From contig CAKTAV010000003.1 in the NCBI GenBank assembly GCA_934532985.1, forward strand, positions 124,001 through 188,000: a DNA stretch of 64,000 nucleotides, read 5' to 3'. Below, piece after piece: positions 39,286 through 47,833 of the stretch. The DNA comes from an uncultured Butyricicoccus sp. GTDB taxonomy: Bacteria; Bacillota; Clostridia; Oscillospirales; Butyricicoccaceae. The notes below the pieces were generated by a model. It was not told the DNA's origin, ran no database searches, and worked only from the letters and a program-made list of their open reading frames with translations. The position numbers and the translations under genes were made by a program. The stretch's first letter is position 1, and each line of letters starts with the position of its first letter.

Positions 39286-40297
39286 TATTGTAGAGCAATT
39301 CCACGCGGCGTCGGCTGCCTTCGGTCCGTCCGGACGAGAGAGCGGCGTGATCGCGTGTTTGGATGAGATGATCGAACGGTTTGTCCCAAATGCCTCTGCA
39401 TGGGAGCGCACGGTGGACGCGATGAACAACCTGTGCTATCACAAGGCGGGAAGCGGTAAGTGCGTGCTGCTGGATGCCCATATGGACTCCATCGGGATTG
39501 TGGTGACCCACATTGACGACAAGGGCTTTGCACGCTTTGCGTGCGTCGGTGGCCTGATCGTTGAGGATCTAATTGACCGCGCGGTACGCTTTGCCAACGG
39601 TACGCGCGGCGTGATCTCGTTTGAGGAAAAGGTACCGGCGAAGGAACGCGGCATGGAGCAGCTGTTTCTGGACATCGGCGCATCCAGCAGAGAAGAGGCG
39701 GAAAAGTACATCGCAGTCGGCGACTTTGCCGTGTACTGCGGCGAGGTGTTCGCACAGGGCAATGTGCTTGCGGGACCATATCTGGACAACCGCATTGGCT
39801 GCCTGACGCTGATTGCCGCGATGTGTAAGCTGGAGCAGACGAGCTGTGATGTGACGGTGGTGTTCACGGCGCAGGAGGAAGTCGGTCTGCGCGGTGCGCA
39901 GACGGCGGCGTTTGCGGCGCAGCCGGACATCGCGATTGTCGTTGACGTGACGGATACCGGCGATTTGCCGGGCTGCAAGCATCCGATGGCGGTCAAGCTG
40001 GGCGCGGGTCCGGCGGTCAAGGTCATGGATCGCTCGGTCATCTGTGACGAAAAGGTGCGCGATGCGCTGTATCAGGCGGCGGATCGTCTGGGGATGACCG
40101 TACAGCACGAAATTATGGAGTTCGGCGGAACGGACACCGGCGTTATTCAGCGCTCACGCGGGGGTGTGCGCGTCGGCGCGGTCAGCATTCCGTGCCGCTA
40201 TATACACTCGGCGCAGGAGATGGCGGCGGTCTCGGACATCGAGCAGGCGGCGCAGCTGATTGCAGCGGCGGTCTCGGTGGAGCTGAACGAGATTTAA
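39275..40297 (+). CDS. M42-family metallo-aminopeptidase (3 of 3)
   Basis: A 340-residue third paralogue: H in LLDAHMDSIG, D in PYLDNRIG (DD or DN), EE in TAQEEVGLRG, D in VVDVTDTGD, H in RYIHSAQE. It starts inside the end of the second gene (11-bp overlap; AGGAGAG upstream). All three active sites look complete and the copies are diverged from each other, so they probably have different specificities or form mixed assemblies (inference). Confidence 0.94.
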   Translation: MKFDIVEQFHAASAAFGPSGRESGVIACLDEMIERFVPNASAWERTVDAMNNLCYHKAGSGKCVLLDAHMDSIGIVVTHIDDKGFARFACVGGLIVEDLIDRAVRFANGTRGVISFEEKVPAKERGMEQLFLDIGASSREEAEKYIAVGDFAVYCGEVFAQGNVLAGPYLDNRIGCLTLIAAMCKLEQTSCDVTVVFTAQEEVGLRGAQTAAFAAQPDIAIVVDVTDTGDLPGCKHPMAVKLGAGPAVKVMDRSVICDEKVRDALYQAADRLGMTVQHEIMEFGGTDTGVIQRSRGGVRVGAVSIPCRYIHSAQEMAAVSDIEQAAQLIAAAVSVELNEI

Positions 40298-40408
40298 GCG
40301 GGACAATATTTAGAATGACTCTTTTTTTCGCGAGATAGGTGTGCTATAATCAGCACAGTGAAAACTGGTAATTTTATTCGTATTCAAATGAATAGGAGGA
40401 GTTTTGAC

Positions 40409-41578
40409 ATGAGTAAAGTAACTATTTCCGACGCAGTGCGCTATGTCGGTGTCGATGACAAGACGATTGACCTGTTTGAGAGCCAGTACGTGGTTCCGAA
40501 TGGCGTTTCGTATAATTCCTATGTGATTTTGGACGACAAGATCACGGTAATGGACACGGTGGATGACCGTGCAACCGAGCAGTGGCTGGACAATCTGGCG
40601 GCGGTTCTGGGCGACAAGAAGCCAACCTATCTGGTCGTTTCGCATCTGGAACCGGATCACGCGGCGAATATCCAGAAGCTGGCGGAGATGTATCCGGAAA
40701 TGCAGCTGGTTGTCAATGCCAAGATCCTGAACATGCTGCCGCAGTTCTTTGAGATTGACAATCTGTCGTCCCGTTCGATTGTCGTCAAGGAAGGCGAGGA
40801 GCTGAATATCGGCACGCACACCTTGCAGTTCTTCATGGCGCCGATGGTACATTGGCCGGAGGTTATGGTGACCTACGAGCAGAGCGAGAAGATTCTGTTC
40901 TCGGCGGACGGCTTCGGCAAGTTTGGCGCGCTGGATGCCGATGAGGGCTGGACATGTGAGGCACGCCGCTATTTCATCAATATCGTCGGCAAGTACGGCG
41001 CACAGGTACAGGCGCTGCTGAAGAAGGCGGCGACGCTGGATATTCAGACGATTTGCCCGCTGCACGGCCCGATTCTGAAGGAAGACCTCGGCTTCTACAT
41101 CGGTAAGTACATGACGTGGAGCAGCTATGAGCCGGAGGACGACGGCGTTGTCGTCGCCTACGCTTCCATCCACGGAAACACGGGAAAGGCAGCCAAGAAG
41201 ATGGCGGAGATTCTGGAGCAGAAGGGTGCGAAGAAGGTTGTTGTCTATGACCTGAGCCGTGCGGACATGGCGGAGGTCATCGAGGATCTGTACCGCTACG
41301 ACAAGGCGATTCTGGCGAGCGTGACCTACGACGGCGGTCTGTTCCCGGCGATGGAGGATCTGCTGTACCATCTGAAGCTGAAGAACTTCCAGAAGCGCAA
41401 GATCGGCCTGATGCAGAATGGCTCTTGGGCGCCGATGGCGGCAAAGCTGATGACGGCAGAGCTGGAAAAGATGAAGAATCTGACGCTGGTTGAGCCGGTT
41501 GTCACGATGAAGTCTACGATGAAGGCGGACACCGTAGAGGCAATGAGTGAGCTGGCGGACGCACTGCTGGCGGAGTAA
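40409..41578 (+). CDS. Flavo-diiron protein (O2/NO reductase, FprA-type)
   Basis: A 389-residue cytosolic oxygen or NO reductase of anaerobes. The beta-lactamase-like domain (1 to about 245) has the diiron ligands HLEPDH (H-x-E-x-D-H), H in APMVHWPE, D in LFSADGFG and H in CPLHGP. The flavodoxin domain (about 250-389) has the FMN loop SIHGNTGKA. Electrons probably come from rubredoxin or ferredoxin. ATG 40409 follows AGGAGGAG by 8 nt; an upstream frame to 40358 is in the leader. TATAAT at 40345-40350 is its likely -10, with a poor -35. Terminator follows. Confidence 0.95.
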   Translation: MSKVTISDAVRYVGVDDKTIDLFESQYVVPNGVSYNSYVILDDKITVMDTVDDRATEQWLDNLAAVLGDKKPTYLVVSHLEPDHAANIQKLAEMYPEMQLVVNAKILNMLPQFFEIDNLSSRSIVVKEGEELNIGTHTLQFFMAPMVHWPEVMVTYEQSEKILFSADGFGKFGALDADEGWTCEARRYFINIVGKYGAQVQALLKKAATLDIQTICPLHGPILKEDLGFYIGKYMTWSSYEPEDDGVVVAYASIHGNTGKAAKKMAEILEQKGAKKVVVYDLSRADMAEVIEDLYRYDKAILASVTYDGGLFPAMEDLLYHLKLKNFQKRKIGLMQNGSWAPMAAKLMTAELEKMKNLTLVEPVVTMKSTMKADTVEAMSELADALLAE

Positions 41579-41591
41579 GCAGAAAAATACG

Positions 41592-41632
41592 AATACGCGT
41601 CATGGAAAACTCTTCTGTGACGCGTATTTTTT
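41592..41632 (+). terminator. Terminator of the flavo-diiron gene
   Basis: AATACGCGTCA (41592-41602) with TGACGCGTATT (41618-41628), then T4-6. Confidence 0.92.
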
Positions 41633-41764
41633 GCTTTTTTTGCAGCTTTTTTTGTATTTGCCGTGATTTTTTTCGGATTTTATTGTATACTGTTGAGTAA
41701 AGATGATAAAAGGGGCAGTGCTGCGGCGCGCCCTGAATAGAAACAGGAGGATGGGTTAGGCAAG

Positions 41765-43132
41765 ATGAAGCATCAGACCTTATGCGAACTGTTCCGCAAC
41801 AAAGAGCAGTATCTGAACCAAGAAGTACAGGTCAAGGGGTGGATTCGCAACCACCGCAAGCAGAAGACCTTTGGCTTTATCAACTTCTACGACGGCACCT
41901 GCATGGAGCAGCTGCAAATCGTTTATGATAATACGATGCCGGGCTTTGACGAGGCCAAGGCACTGGGCAACGGTGCGGCGATTGTCGTAAATGGTACGTT
42001 CGTTCCGGGAAACAAGCCGGATACGGTGGAGCTTCACGCGTCCAGCATCGCGATGGAGGGCGAGGGACCGGAGGACTATCCGCTCCAGCCGAAGAAGCAC
42101 TCGCTGGAATTCCTGCGTGAGATCGCGTATCTGCGTCCGCGTACCCGCCTGTTTCAGGCGGTATTTAAGGTGCGCAGCGTGGCGGCGGCAGCTGTACACG
42201 AATACTTCCAGTCCAACGGCTATGTCTATGTGCACACGCCGCTGATTACCGGCAACGACGCGGAGGGCGCGGGCAACACGTTCCAGGTTACTACGCTGCC
42301 GCTGGGCGAAAAGCCGGACTACAGCAAGGATTTCTTTGGAAAGCCGACGCAGCTGGCGGTATCCGGACAGCTGGAGGCTGAAACATTTGCTATGGCATTC
42401 AGCCGTGTCTATACGTTTGGTCCGACGTTCCGTGCGGAAAACTCCAACACCAAGACGCATATGGCGGAGTTCTGGATGATTGAGCCGGAGCTGGCATTCT
42501 GCGATTTGGACGAGCTGATGGATATTGAGGAGGACTTCCTCAAGTCGGTGGTTAAGACCGTGCTGGATCGCTGCCCGGAGGAGCTGGCGTTCCTCGCTTC
42601 GTTTAACAAGACTGATCTGGTCGGCAAGCTACAGACCCTGCTGGATTCCAAGGTGGCGCGCGTCACCCATAAGGATGCGATTACGATTCTGAAAAACTCC
42701 GGTGTGAAGTTTGACTTTGAGCCGGAATACGGCGCTGATCTCGCCAAGGAGCACGAGAAGTATCTGACGGATGTGCATTTCCATTCGCCGGTCTTTGTCT
42801 ACGACTGGCCGAAGGACATCAAGGCGTTCTACATGTACCAGAACGCCGATGGGGAGACCGTCGGTGCGGTCGATCTGCTGGTTCCGGGCGCAGGCGAGCT
42901 GATGGGCGGCAGCCAGAGAGAGCATCGCTACGAGCTTCTGAAGGCACGTATGGACGAGCTGCATATCTCGACCGAGCAGATGGATTGGTATCTCAACCTG
43001 CGCAAGTTCGGCACCTGCACGCACGCGGGCTTCGGCATGGGCTTTGAGCGTCTCGTGATGTATGTCACGGATATGGAAAACATTCGTGATGTCATTCCGT
43101 ACTATCGCACCCCGCAGAACTGCGATTTCTAA
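41765..43132 (+). CDS. asnS: Asparaginyl-tRNA synthetase
   Basis: A 455-residue class IIb synthetase. An OB-fold anticodon-binding domain (about 15-105, VQVKGWIRNHRKQKTFGFIN) is followed by the catalytic core: motif 1 at FLREIAYLRPRTRLFQAVFK, LAVSGQLEAETFAMAFSRVY, motif 2 FRAENSNTKTHMAEFWMIE, motif 3 GFGMGFERLVMYVTDM. The AsnRS-type sequence rather than AspRS is shown by the THMAEFWMIEPE segment. The best ribosome site (AGGAGG) is 14 nt before the ATG; a minimal start-stop (ATG GGT TAG, 41752-41760) lies in between. TATACT at 41686-41691 is a likely -10. No T-box was seen. Confidence 0.97.
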   Translation: MKHQTLCELFRNKEQYLNQEVQVKGWIRNHRKQKTFGFINFYDGTCMEQLQIVYDNTMPGFDEAKALGNGAAIVVNGTFVPGNKPDTVELHASSIAMEGEGPEDYPLQPKKHSLEFLREIAYLRPRTRLFQAVFKVRSVAAAAVHEYFQSNGYVYVHTPLITGNDAEGAGNTFQVTTLPLGEKPDYSKDFFGKPTQLAVSGQLEAETFAMAFSRVYTFGPTFRAENSNTKTHMAEFWMIEPELAFCDLDELMDIEEDFLKSVVKTVLDRCPEELAFLASFNKTDLVGKLQTLLDSKVARVTHKDAITILKNSGVKFDFEPEYGADLAKEHEKYLTDVHFHSPVFVYDWPKDIKAFYMYQNADGETVGAVDLLVPGAGELMGGSQREHRYELLKARMDELHISTEQMDWYLNLRKFGTCTHAGFGMGFERLVMYVTDMENIRDVIPYYRTPQNCDF

Positions 43133-43140
43133 GATAAAAT

Positions 43141-43176
43141 AAGGGTCTGTTGCTTTTGCAACAGACCCTTATTTTT
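43141..43176 (+). terminator. Terminator of asnS (repeat-type hairpin)
   Basis: AAGGGTCTGTTGC (43141-43153) with GCAACAGACCCTT (43158-43170), followed by ATTTTT. Confidence 0.93.
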
Positions 43177-43370
43177 CGCTCTATTTGATTACGAACTTTT
43201 CTGTAGTTGTTGGTGAGCAAAGTCTATTTTCTTTTGCTGCCAAAAGGAAAAGGACGAAAAGAAAACCAGTCAGGAGCAACGTCATCGCTGCGGCACACTG
43301 TGTTATATCGACGCGCTGAGCCATGCCGACGCTTCAACGCGGCGAGTGAGTGTAATTTGCCGACACGATA
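43177..43370. repeat. Dispersed intergenic repeat, copy 5
   Basis: Modules: GCTCTATTTG, TGTAGTTGTTGGTGAGCAAA (compare 27768), GTCTATTTTCTTTTGCTGCC (same as 27786), AAAAGAAAACCAGTCAGGAG (same as 27817), GCTTCAACGCGGCGA (same as 28139). The last 30-35 bp form the 3' end of the convergent DMT transporter gene, encoding its final residues SANYTHSPR. Confidence 0.7.
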
Positions 43371-44320
43371 GGTTCTCTTTTCTTTTTCACAGAGGGCATT
43401 GCCGAGGCGATCAGCACGCCGACCAGAACGAGAGCCGCGCCGAGATAGCCCTTAATAGAAAGCACCTCATGCAGAAAGAGAAAGGCAAGCAGTGCGGAGG
43501 AAACCGGCTCCAGTGCGAACAGCAGACCGGTGTGCTCCGGCGTGGTATACCGCTGTGCGACTGGCTGAACGACAAAGCCGAACGAGCTGCAAATCAGCGC
43601 GAGCCCCAAAATTGCGCCCCATTCCGCCGAAGTGGTCGGGAGCGTCGGCGTCTCAAACAGGAACGTGAAAATCACACCGTACAGTCCGGTGAAGCCGAGC
43701 TGCCAGATGCCCAGCAGCAGACTGTCCTCCTTGTGCGTCAGGCGGTCGGTCAGCAAAATCTGGAACGTATAAGTGATTGCGCCGAAGAGGCAGAGAATAT
43801 CGCCGCTGTGCAGGGCGAAGGACTGCTGTAATACCAGGAAACCGATGCCGACCATGGTTAAAACTGTGCCGATGATAATCGGACGCTCCGGAAGTCGGCG
43901 GGAGAGGATGGCGTGAACGATGGGGACCAAAACCACAGAGGTGCTGATTAAGAAAGCGCCATTGGATGCTGAGGTGGTTTCCAGTCCGCGCATTAGAAAC
44001 GCAAAGACGCCGAACAGCAGAAGACCGAGAGCCGCGCTGTAGAGCAGCGTTCGCTTGGTGGTTTGCAGCAGCTTTCGGAAAAAGATTACTGCGACGACGG
44101 CAAAGGCGATGACAAAGCGCAGGGCGATCATGGAATACGGCGGGATGCTCTCCAGACCGAGCTTCATGAGCAGATAGGCAATACCCCAAGCGGAGGCGAC
44201 GATGCCGAGCATCAAGTCGGCCTTGTGCTGCGTCCAGCCCTGCTTGCTGGGAGTATGAACGGGTGAGGAGCGCGGCGAGAGTACACCGACATCCGCCACA
44301 GAATAGTTCTTTTCTTTCAT
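43334..44320 (-). CDS. EamA/DMT-superfamily transporter
   Basis: A 328-residue membrane protein with ten predicted segments in two EamA halves (ADLMLGIVASAWGIAYLLMK; the second starts SGDILCLFGAITYTFQILL). Members export amino acids, nucleotides or drugs. Typical features are LFGVFAFLMRGLETTSASNGAFLIS near the first half end and PVSSALLAFLFLHEVLS in the second. GGAAG lies about 9 nt before the ATG. A basic tail follows the last helix, and its final residues are encoded by repeat DNA, which suggests the repeat moved the stop codon. Confidence 0.92.
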   Translation of the reverse strand: MKEKNYSVADVGVLSPRSSPVHTPSKQGWTQHKADLMLGIVASAWGIAYLLMKLGLESIPPYSMIALRFVIAFAVVAVIFFRKLLQTTKRTLLYSAALGLLLFGVFAFLMRGLETTSASNGAFLISTSVVLVPIVHAILSRRLPERPIIIGTVLTMVGIGFLVLQQSFALHSGDILCLFGAITYTFQILLTDRLTHKEDSLLLGIWQLGFTGLYGVIFTFLFETPTLPTTSAEWGAILGLALICSSFGFVVQPVAQRYTTPEHTGLLFALEPVSSALLAFLFLHEVLSIKGYLGAALVLVGVLIASAMPSVKKKREPIVSANYTHSPR

Positions 44321-44361
44321 TGATTTTACTTCCTTTGTGTTATATTGTTTGTGCTTATGCT

Positions 44362-44389
44362 ATTGTACTGCTTTTGCACCAGTTTGCAA
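44362..44389 (-). promoter_or_regulatory. Promoter of the DMT transporter gene
   Basis: Minus strand TTGCAA (44389-44384), 16-bp spacer, TACAAT (44367-44362), 42 bp from the start codon. Confidence 0.7.
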
Positions 44390-44550
44390 GGGATATTTCA
44401 ATGCGGAAGATAGAAAATTTTCCAGCAAAACGGACATATCTTTTGTTGATTTTTCTTGGAACATATGTGGCGATTTGTACTTAATGTGCTTTGGGCAAGG
44501 GGAACGGTAACATGACTAAATTTCTCTTGTGCTTTTTCATAATTTGGATA

Positions 44551-44579
44551 TTGACAAACACAGAAGCGGCGCATATAAT
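44551..44579 (+). promoter_or_regulatory. Promoter of the ABC importer operon
   Basis: Fully consensus: TTGACA (44551-44556), 17-bp spacer, TATAAT (44574-44579). Confidence 0.95.
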
Positions 44580-44586
44580 GAATAGC

Positions 44587-44876
44587 AGTATTGATAATAC
44601 ACAAACCTGTGATGAAGAGAAGTAGCCGGTACAGGAACTGTGCAGAGAGCCGCGGAGGGTGAGATCGCGGCAGGAAATGGCTGGTGAATGGACTTCGGAG
44701 GGCAGCCCGAAATTTGGATCAAAGAGTAGGCGCTGACGGGAACCCACCCGTTATCCATCGGGACACGTTAGATAGGCGTGTAAGCGAGTGAGTGTTTTTT
44801 ACACTAAGATGAGTGGTATCGCAGAGGAAGTAACAGCAGCCTTTGTCTCATGCAAATGAGGCAAAGGCTTTTTCTT
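44587..44876 (+). promoter_or_regulatory. T-box leader with tryptophan specifier
   Basis: A T-box riboswitch ahead of an ABC importer. Stem I contains AGAGAG (44644-44649) and the GGCTGGTG/GGAGG elements; the specifier position holds TGG (44689-44691), followed by ACTTCGGAGG, the same layout as in the thrS leader. The T-box core is GAGTGGTATCGCAGAG (44811-44826). The terminator is AGCCTTTGTCTCAT (44838-44851) with ATGAGGCAAAGGCT (44856-44869) and a T run. Uncharged tRNA-Trp should allow read-through, so the operon would be switched on by tryptophan shortage. Confidence 0.9.
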
Positions 44877-44948
44877 TTGTCCTGTCCGCTGCTGTTCTTC
44901 TGAGATACAAATGGGTTATACAACAAACATACGATGGAGGAGACAAAA

Positions 44949-45983
44949 ATGAAACGATTTGGATTGGCAAAGCAGGTATTTGCAATGGCAACGGCCGCAT
45001 GCATGGGCATCACGGTAGCGGGCTGCGGCGGCAGCGCACAGAGCGGTTCCGGATCTGCGGCGGCAAGCACGGACAGCTCGAAGGACACGCTCAAGGTTGC
45101 GGTTGTCAAGCAGATGGACCATGCATCGCTGGATGAGATCTCGGATGCGGTCACCGGTGAGCTGGACGCACTGGCAAAGAAGAACAATGTAAACATCGAG
45201 TATGACGTCTATTCCGGTCAGGGTGAGCAGAGCGTGCTCAAGCAGATCGGCGATCAGGTCGTTGCCGAGGACGTGGACGCGATTATCCCGATTGCGACGC
45301 TGGCGGCGCAGGTTATGACGACTTGCGCAGACGGCGCGGACATTCCGGTGGTCTACGCGGCTATTTCTGACCCGGAGGCAGCGGATCTGACGGGCATTGA
45401 TTACGTCACCGGCACGAGCGATGCGCTGGATACCAATCTGATTATGGAAATGATGCTGAAGCAGAACCCGAAGACCAAGAAGGTCGGTCTGCTGTACTCG
45501 CTGTCCGAGCCGAACTCCAAGACCCCGATTGCGGACGCAAAGAAGTATCTGGATAAGCATCACATCAAGTATGTTGAGGCAAACGGCAACACAAATGATG
45601 AGGTTATCGCGGCGGCAAGCACGTTGGTTTCCGAAAAGGTAGACGCAGTATTTACCCCGACGGACAACATCGTCATGGCAGCCGAGCTGGCCAATGCCAA
45701 GACCTTTATTGAGGCGGGCGTTCCGCACTACACCGGCGCAGATTCCTTCGTTCGCAACGGTGCGTTTGCAACCTGCGGCGTTAACTACACGGAACTGGGT
45801 GCGGAGACGGCCGATCTGGCATACAAGGCAATGACCGAAGGCATGGACGGTATGGATGACTACTACAAGATGAAGGGTGGCATTATCACCGTCAACACCG
45901 ACACGGCGAAGGATCTGAGCATTGACTACTCGGTATTCAAGGATCTGGGTGAAGTCGTTGAGGTAACCACAACAGAGGAGTAA
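44949..45983 (+). CDS. ABC importer substrate-binding lipoprotein (predicted tryptophan)
   Basis: A 344-residue lipoprotein with signal peptide and lipobox (TVAGCGGS, Cys near 24) and a Ser/Ala linker. The rest is an ABC_sub_bind (PF04392-type) fold: VAVVKQMDHASLDEISDAV, IIPIATLAAQVM, VVYAAISDPEAADLTGI, TNLIMEMMLKQNPKTKKVGL. GGAGGAG lies 8 nt before ATG 44949; an in-frame ATG at 44934 precedes the site. The family is similar to TrpX of the predicted TrpXYZ aromatic amino acid importer, and the Trp-specifying T-box directly upstream supports that role. Confidence 0.92.
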   Translation: MKRFGLAKQVFAMATAACMGITVAGCGGSAQSGSGSAAASTDSSKDTLKVAVVKQMDHASLDEISDAVTGELDALAKKNNVNIEYDVYSGQGEQSVLKQIGDQVVAEDVDAIIPIATLAAQVMTTCADGADIPVVYAAISDPEAADLTGIDYVTGTSDALDTNLIMEMMLKQNPKTKKVGLLYSLSEPNSKTPIADAKKYLDKHHIKYVEANGNTNDEVIAAASTLVSEKVDAVFTPTDNIVMAAELANAKTFIEAGVPHYTGADSFVRNGAFATCGVNYTELGAETADLAYKAMTEGMDGMDDYYKMKGGIITVNTDTAKDLSIDYSVFKDLGEVVEVTTTEE

Positions 45984-45991
45984 GAGAAACT

Positions 45992-46912
45992 ATGATATAT
46001 GTTATTCAGACGGCGCTGGATCTGGGCTTTGCCTATGCGCTGGTTTCGATGGCGCTATTTTTGAGCTATCGCATTCTGGATATCGCCGATTTAACCACCG
46101 ATGGTGACTTTATTCTGGGAATGGCGGTGTCTGTGTCGTTTGCTGCGGCCGGACACCCCTTTCTGGCGTTTCCGGCGGCGATGGCGGCGGGTGCCTGCGC
46201 CGGCTTTGTGACGGCGCTGCTCCAGACTAAGCTGGGCGTTCCGTCGATTCTGGCGGGTATTGTAACGAATACGGGCTTGTACACGATCAATTTGATGGCA
46301 ATGGGCTGGTCCTCCAATGTCAGCCTGCTCAAGCAGGAGACCGTGTTCACGATGTTCCGCGCTACGGGCATCGGCGGACAGTGGTATGAGACGATTTTGA
46401 ATGCAGCGGTGACCATTCTCGCCGCGCTGCTGGTCATCTGGTTTATGAAAACGCGCATCGGTCTGTCGATTCGCGCGACGGGCGACAACATGGATATGGT
46501 GCGCGCTTCGTCCATCAATCCGACTTTTACGATTATGCTGGGCCTGTGCATCGCCAATGCGCTGACCGCGCTGTCCGGCGCGCTGGTGGGTCAGATGCAG
46601 AAGTCGGCGGATATCAACGGCGGCACGGGCATTGTCGTTGTTGGTCTGGCTTGTCTGATTATCGGTGAGACGATTATCGGCAAGAAATCCATTCCGCGCA
46701 ATGTCGCTGCCGTTATCGTCGGCAGCATTGTCTACCGCATGATTTATGCCATCGTGCTCAAGACGCACATCGTGCCGATTGAATGCCTCAAGCTGCTCAC
46801 GGCGATTATCGTTGGCTTGGCGATTGCGATGCCGACCATCAAGAGTGGCCTTGTGTTCTATCGGAAAAAGCACGCGGCGATGAGGAAGAGAGGCAGAGAA
46901 TCATCATGCTGA
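45992..46912 (+). CDS. ABC importer permease (predicted tryptophan)
   Basis: A 306-residue permease of the branched-chain-type (BPD_transp_2) family with eight to nine hydrophobic segments. Characteristic parts: SYRILDIADLTTDGDFILG near the N-terminus, GLSIRATGDNMDMVRASSIN (the EAA-like cytoplasmic loop), and GVIVVGLACLIIGETIIG-type helix. It follows the lipoprotein gene by 8 bp and overlaps the ATPase gene by 7 bp. Equivalent to TrpY in predicted TrpXYZ systems. Confidence 0.93.
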   Translation: MIYVIQTALDLGFAYALVSMALFLSYRILDIADLTTDGDFILGMAVSVSFAAAGHPFLAFPAAMAAGACAGFVTALLQTKLGVPSILAGIVTNTGLYTINLMAMGWSSNVSLLKQETVFTMFRATGIGGQWYETILNAAVTILAALLVIWFMKTRIGLSIRATGDNMDMVRASSINPTFTIMLGLCIANALTALSGALVGQMQKSADINGGTGIVVVGLACLIIGETIIGKKSIPRNVAAVIVGSIVYRMIYAIVLKTHIVPIECLKLLTAIIVGLAIAMPTIKSGLVFYRKKHAAMRKRGRESSC

Positions 46913-47712
46913 AGGTAAATCATATATCCAAAACCTTTAATCCCGGAACCATCAACGAGAAAAAGGCGATTACCGATCTGTCTCTGCATCTGAATCCGAG
47001 TGATTTCGTCACGATTATCGGCTCGAATGGCGCGGGCAAGTCCACGCTGTTCAACGCGATTGCGGGCAGCTTTACGGTGGACGACGGCGAGATTATTCTG
47101 GATGGACGCGATCTGACGTTTACGCCGGAGCACAAGCGCAGCAAGATCATCGGACGGCTGTTTCAGGACCCGCTCAAGGGAACGGCGCCGCACATGACGA
47201 TTGAGGAAAACCTCGCGCTGTCCTATCTGCGCAGTGTGAAAAATTACGCACCGTTCAGCCGCATTACGGCAAAGGACCGTGCGGCGTTTCAGGAGCGCCT
47301 GCGCTTGCTGAACATGGGGCTGGAGGATCGGATGACGCAGCCGGTCGGTCTGCTCAGCGGCGGACAGCGACAGGCGCTGACGTTGCTGATGGCGACGATT
47401 GTCACGCCGAAGCTGCTGCTGCTCGATGAGCACACGGCGGCGCTTGATCCGGGCACGGCGGAAAAGGTGCTGGAACTGACCAAACAAATTGTAGCGCAGA
47501 ATCATATCACTTGTATGATGGTTACGCACAATATGCACCAGGCGCTGGATCTCGGCAATCGCACGCTGATGATGTCCAACGGCAACATCGTGCTGGATAT
47601 TGCGGGTGAGGAACGCGCGGGTATGACGGTAGAGGGCCTGCTCGAACGCTTCCGTCAGGGCACGGGACACGAGATGGATAACGACCGCATCCTGCTGTCG
47701 TCGGAAGAATAA
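46906..47712 (+). CDS. ABC importer ATP-binding protein (predicted tryptophan)
   Basis: A 268-residue ATPase with Walker A GSNGAGKST, Q-loop in IGRLFQDPLKG, signature LLSGGQRQALTL, Walker B KLLLLDEHTAALDP, and switch His in MMVTHNMHQALD. It energises the importer. The start at ATG 46906 overlaps the permease stop; a longer frame from 46783 lies wholly in the permease gene. A terminator follows. Equivalent to TrpZ. Confidence 0.95.
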   Translation: MLKVNHISKTFNPGTINEKKAITDLSLHLNPSDFVTIIGSNGAGKSTLFNAIAGSFTVDDGEIILDGRDLTFTPEHKRSKIIGRLFQDPLKGTAPHMTIEENLALSYLRSVKNYAPFSRITAKDRAAFQERLRLLNMGLEDRMTQPVGLLSGGQRQALTLLMATIVTPKLLLLDEHTAALDPGTAEKVLELTKQIVAQNHITCMMVTHNMHQALDLGNRTLMMSNGNIVLDIAGEERAGMTVEGLLERFRQGTGHEMDNDRILLSSEE

Positions 47713-47724
47713 AGAAGCGAAAAC

Positions 47725-47771
47725 AAAGACACGCTGTGGGCACAAAACACATGCCGCGGCGTGTCTTTTTC
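47725..47771 (+). terminator. Terminator of the ABC importer operon
   Basis: AAAGACACGC (47725-47734) with GCGTGTCTTT (47759-47768) and a T5 run, with further pairing inside the loop. Confidence 0.88.
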
Positions 47772-47800
47772 TTGACGTGTTCGCGCGGGTACGGCATAAT
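47772..47800 (+). promoter_or_regulatory. Promoter of the deacetylase gene
   Basis: TTGACG (47772-47777), 17-bp spacer, CATAAT (47795-47800). It begins directly at the end of the preceding terminator. Confidence 0.75.
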
Positions 47801-47833
47801 AGAAGTACCCAAACGGGGGAACGGAGGAACAAA

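Noticed and set aside
41752..41760. Three-codon start-stop (ATG GGT TAG) next to AGGAGG before asnS
   Set aside because: Could be a regulatory minimal frame, but more likely results from chance spacing; noted in the asnS entry only.
44401..44484. 27-residue hydrophobic peptide frame (MRKIENFPAKRTYLLLIFLG...)
   Set aside because: Only a poor ribosome site, no clear promoter, and it lies opposite the promoter of the DMT gene. Not enough support.
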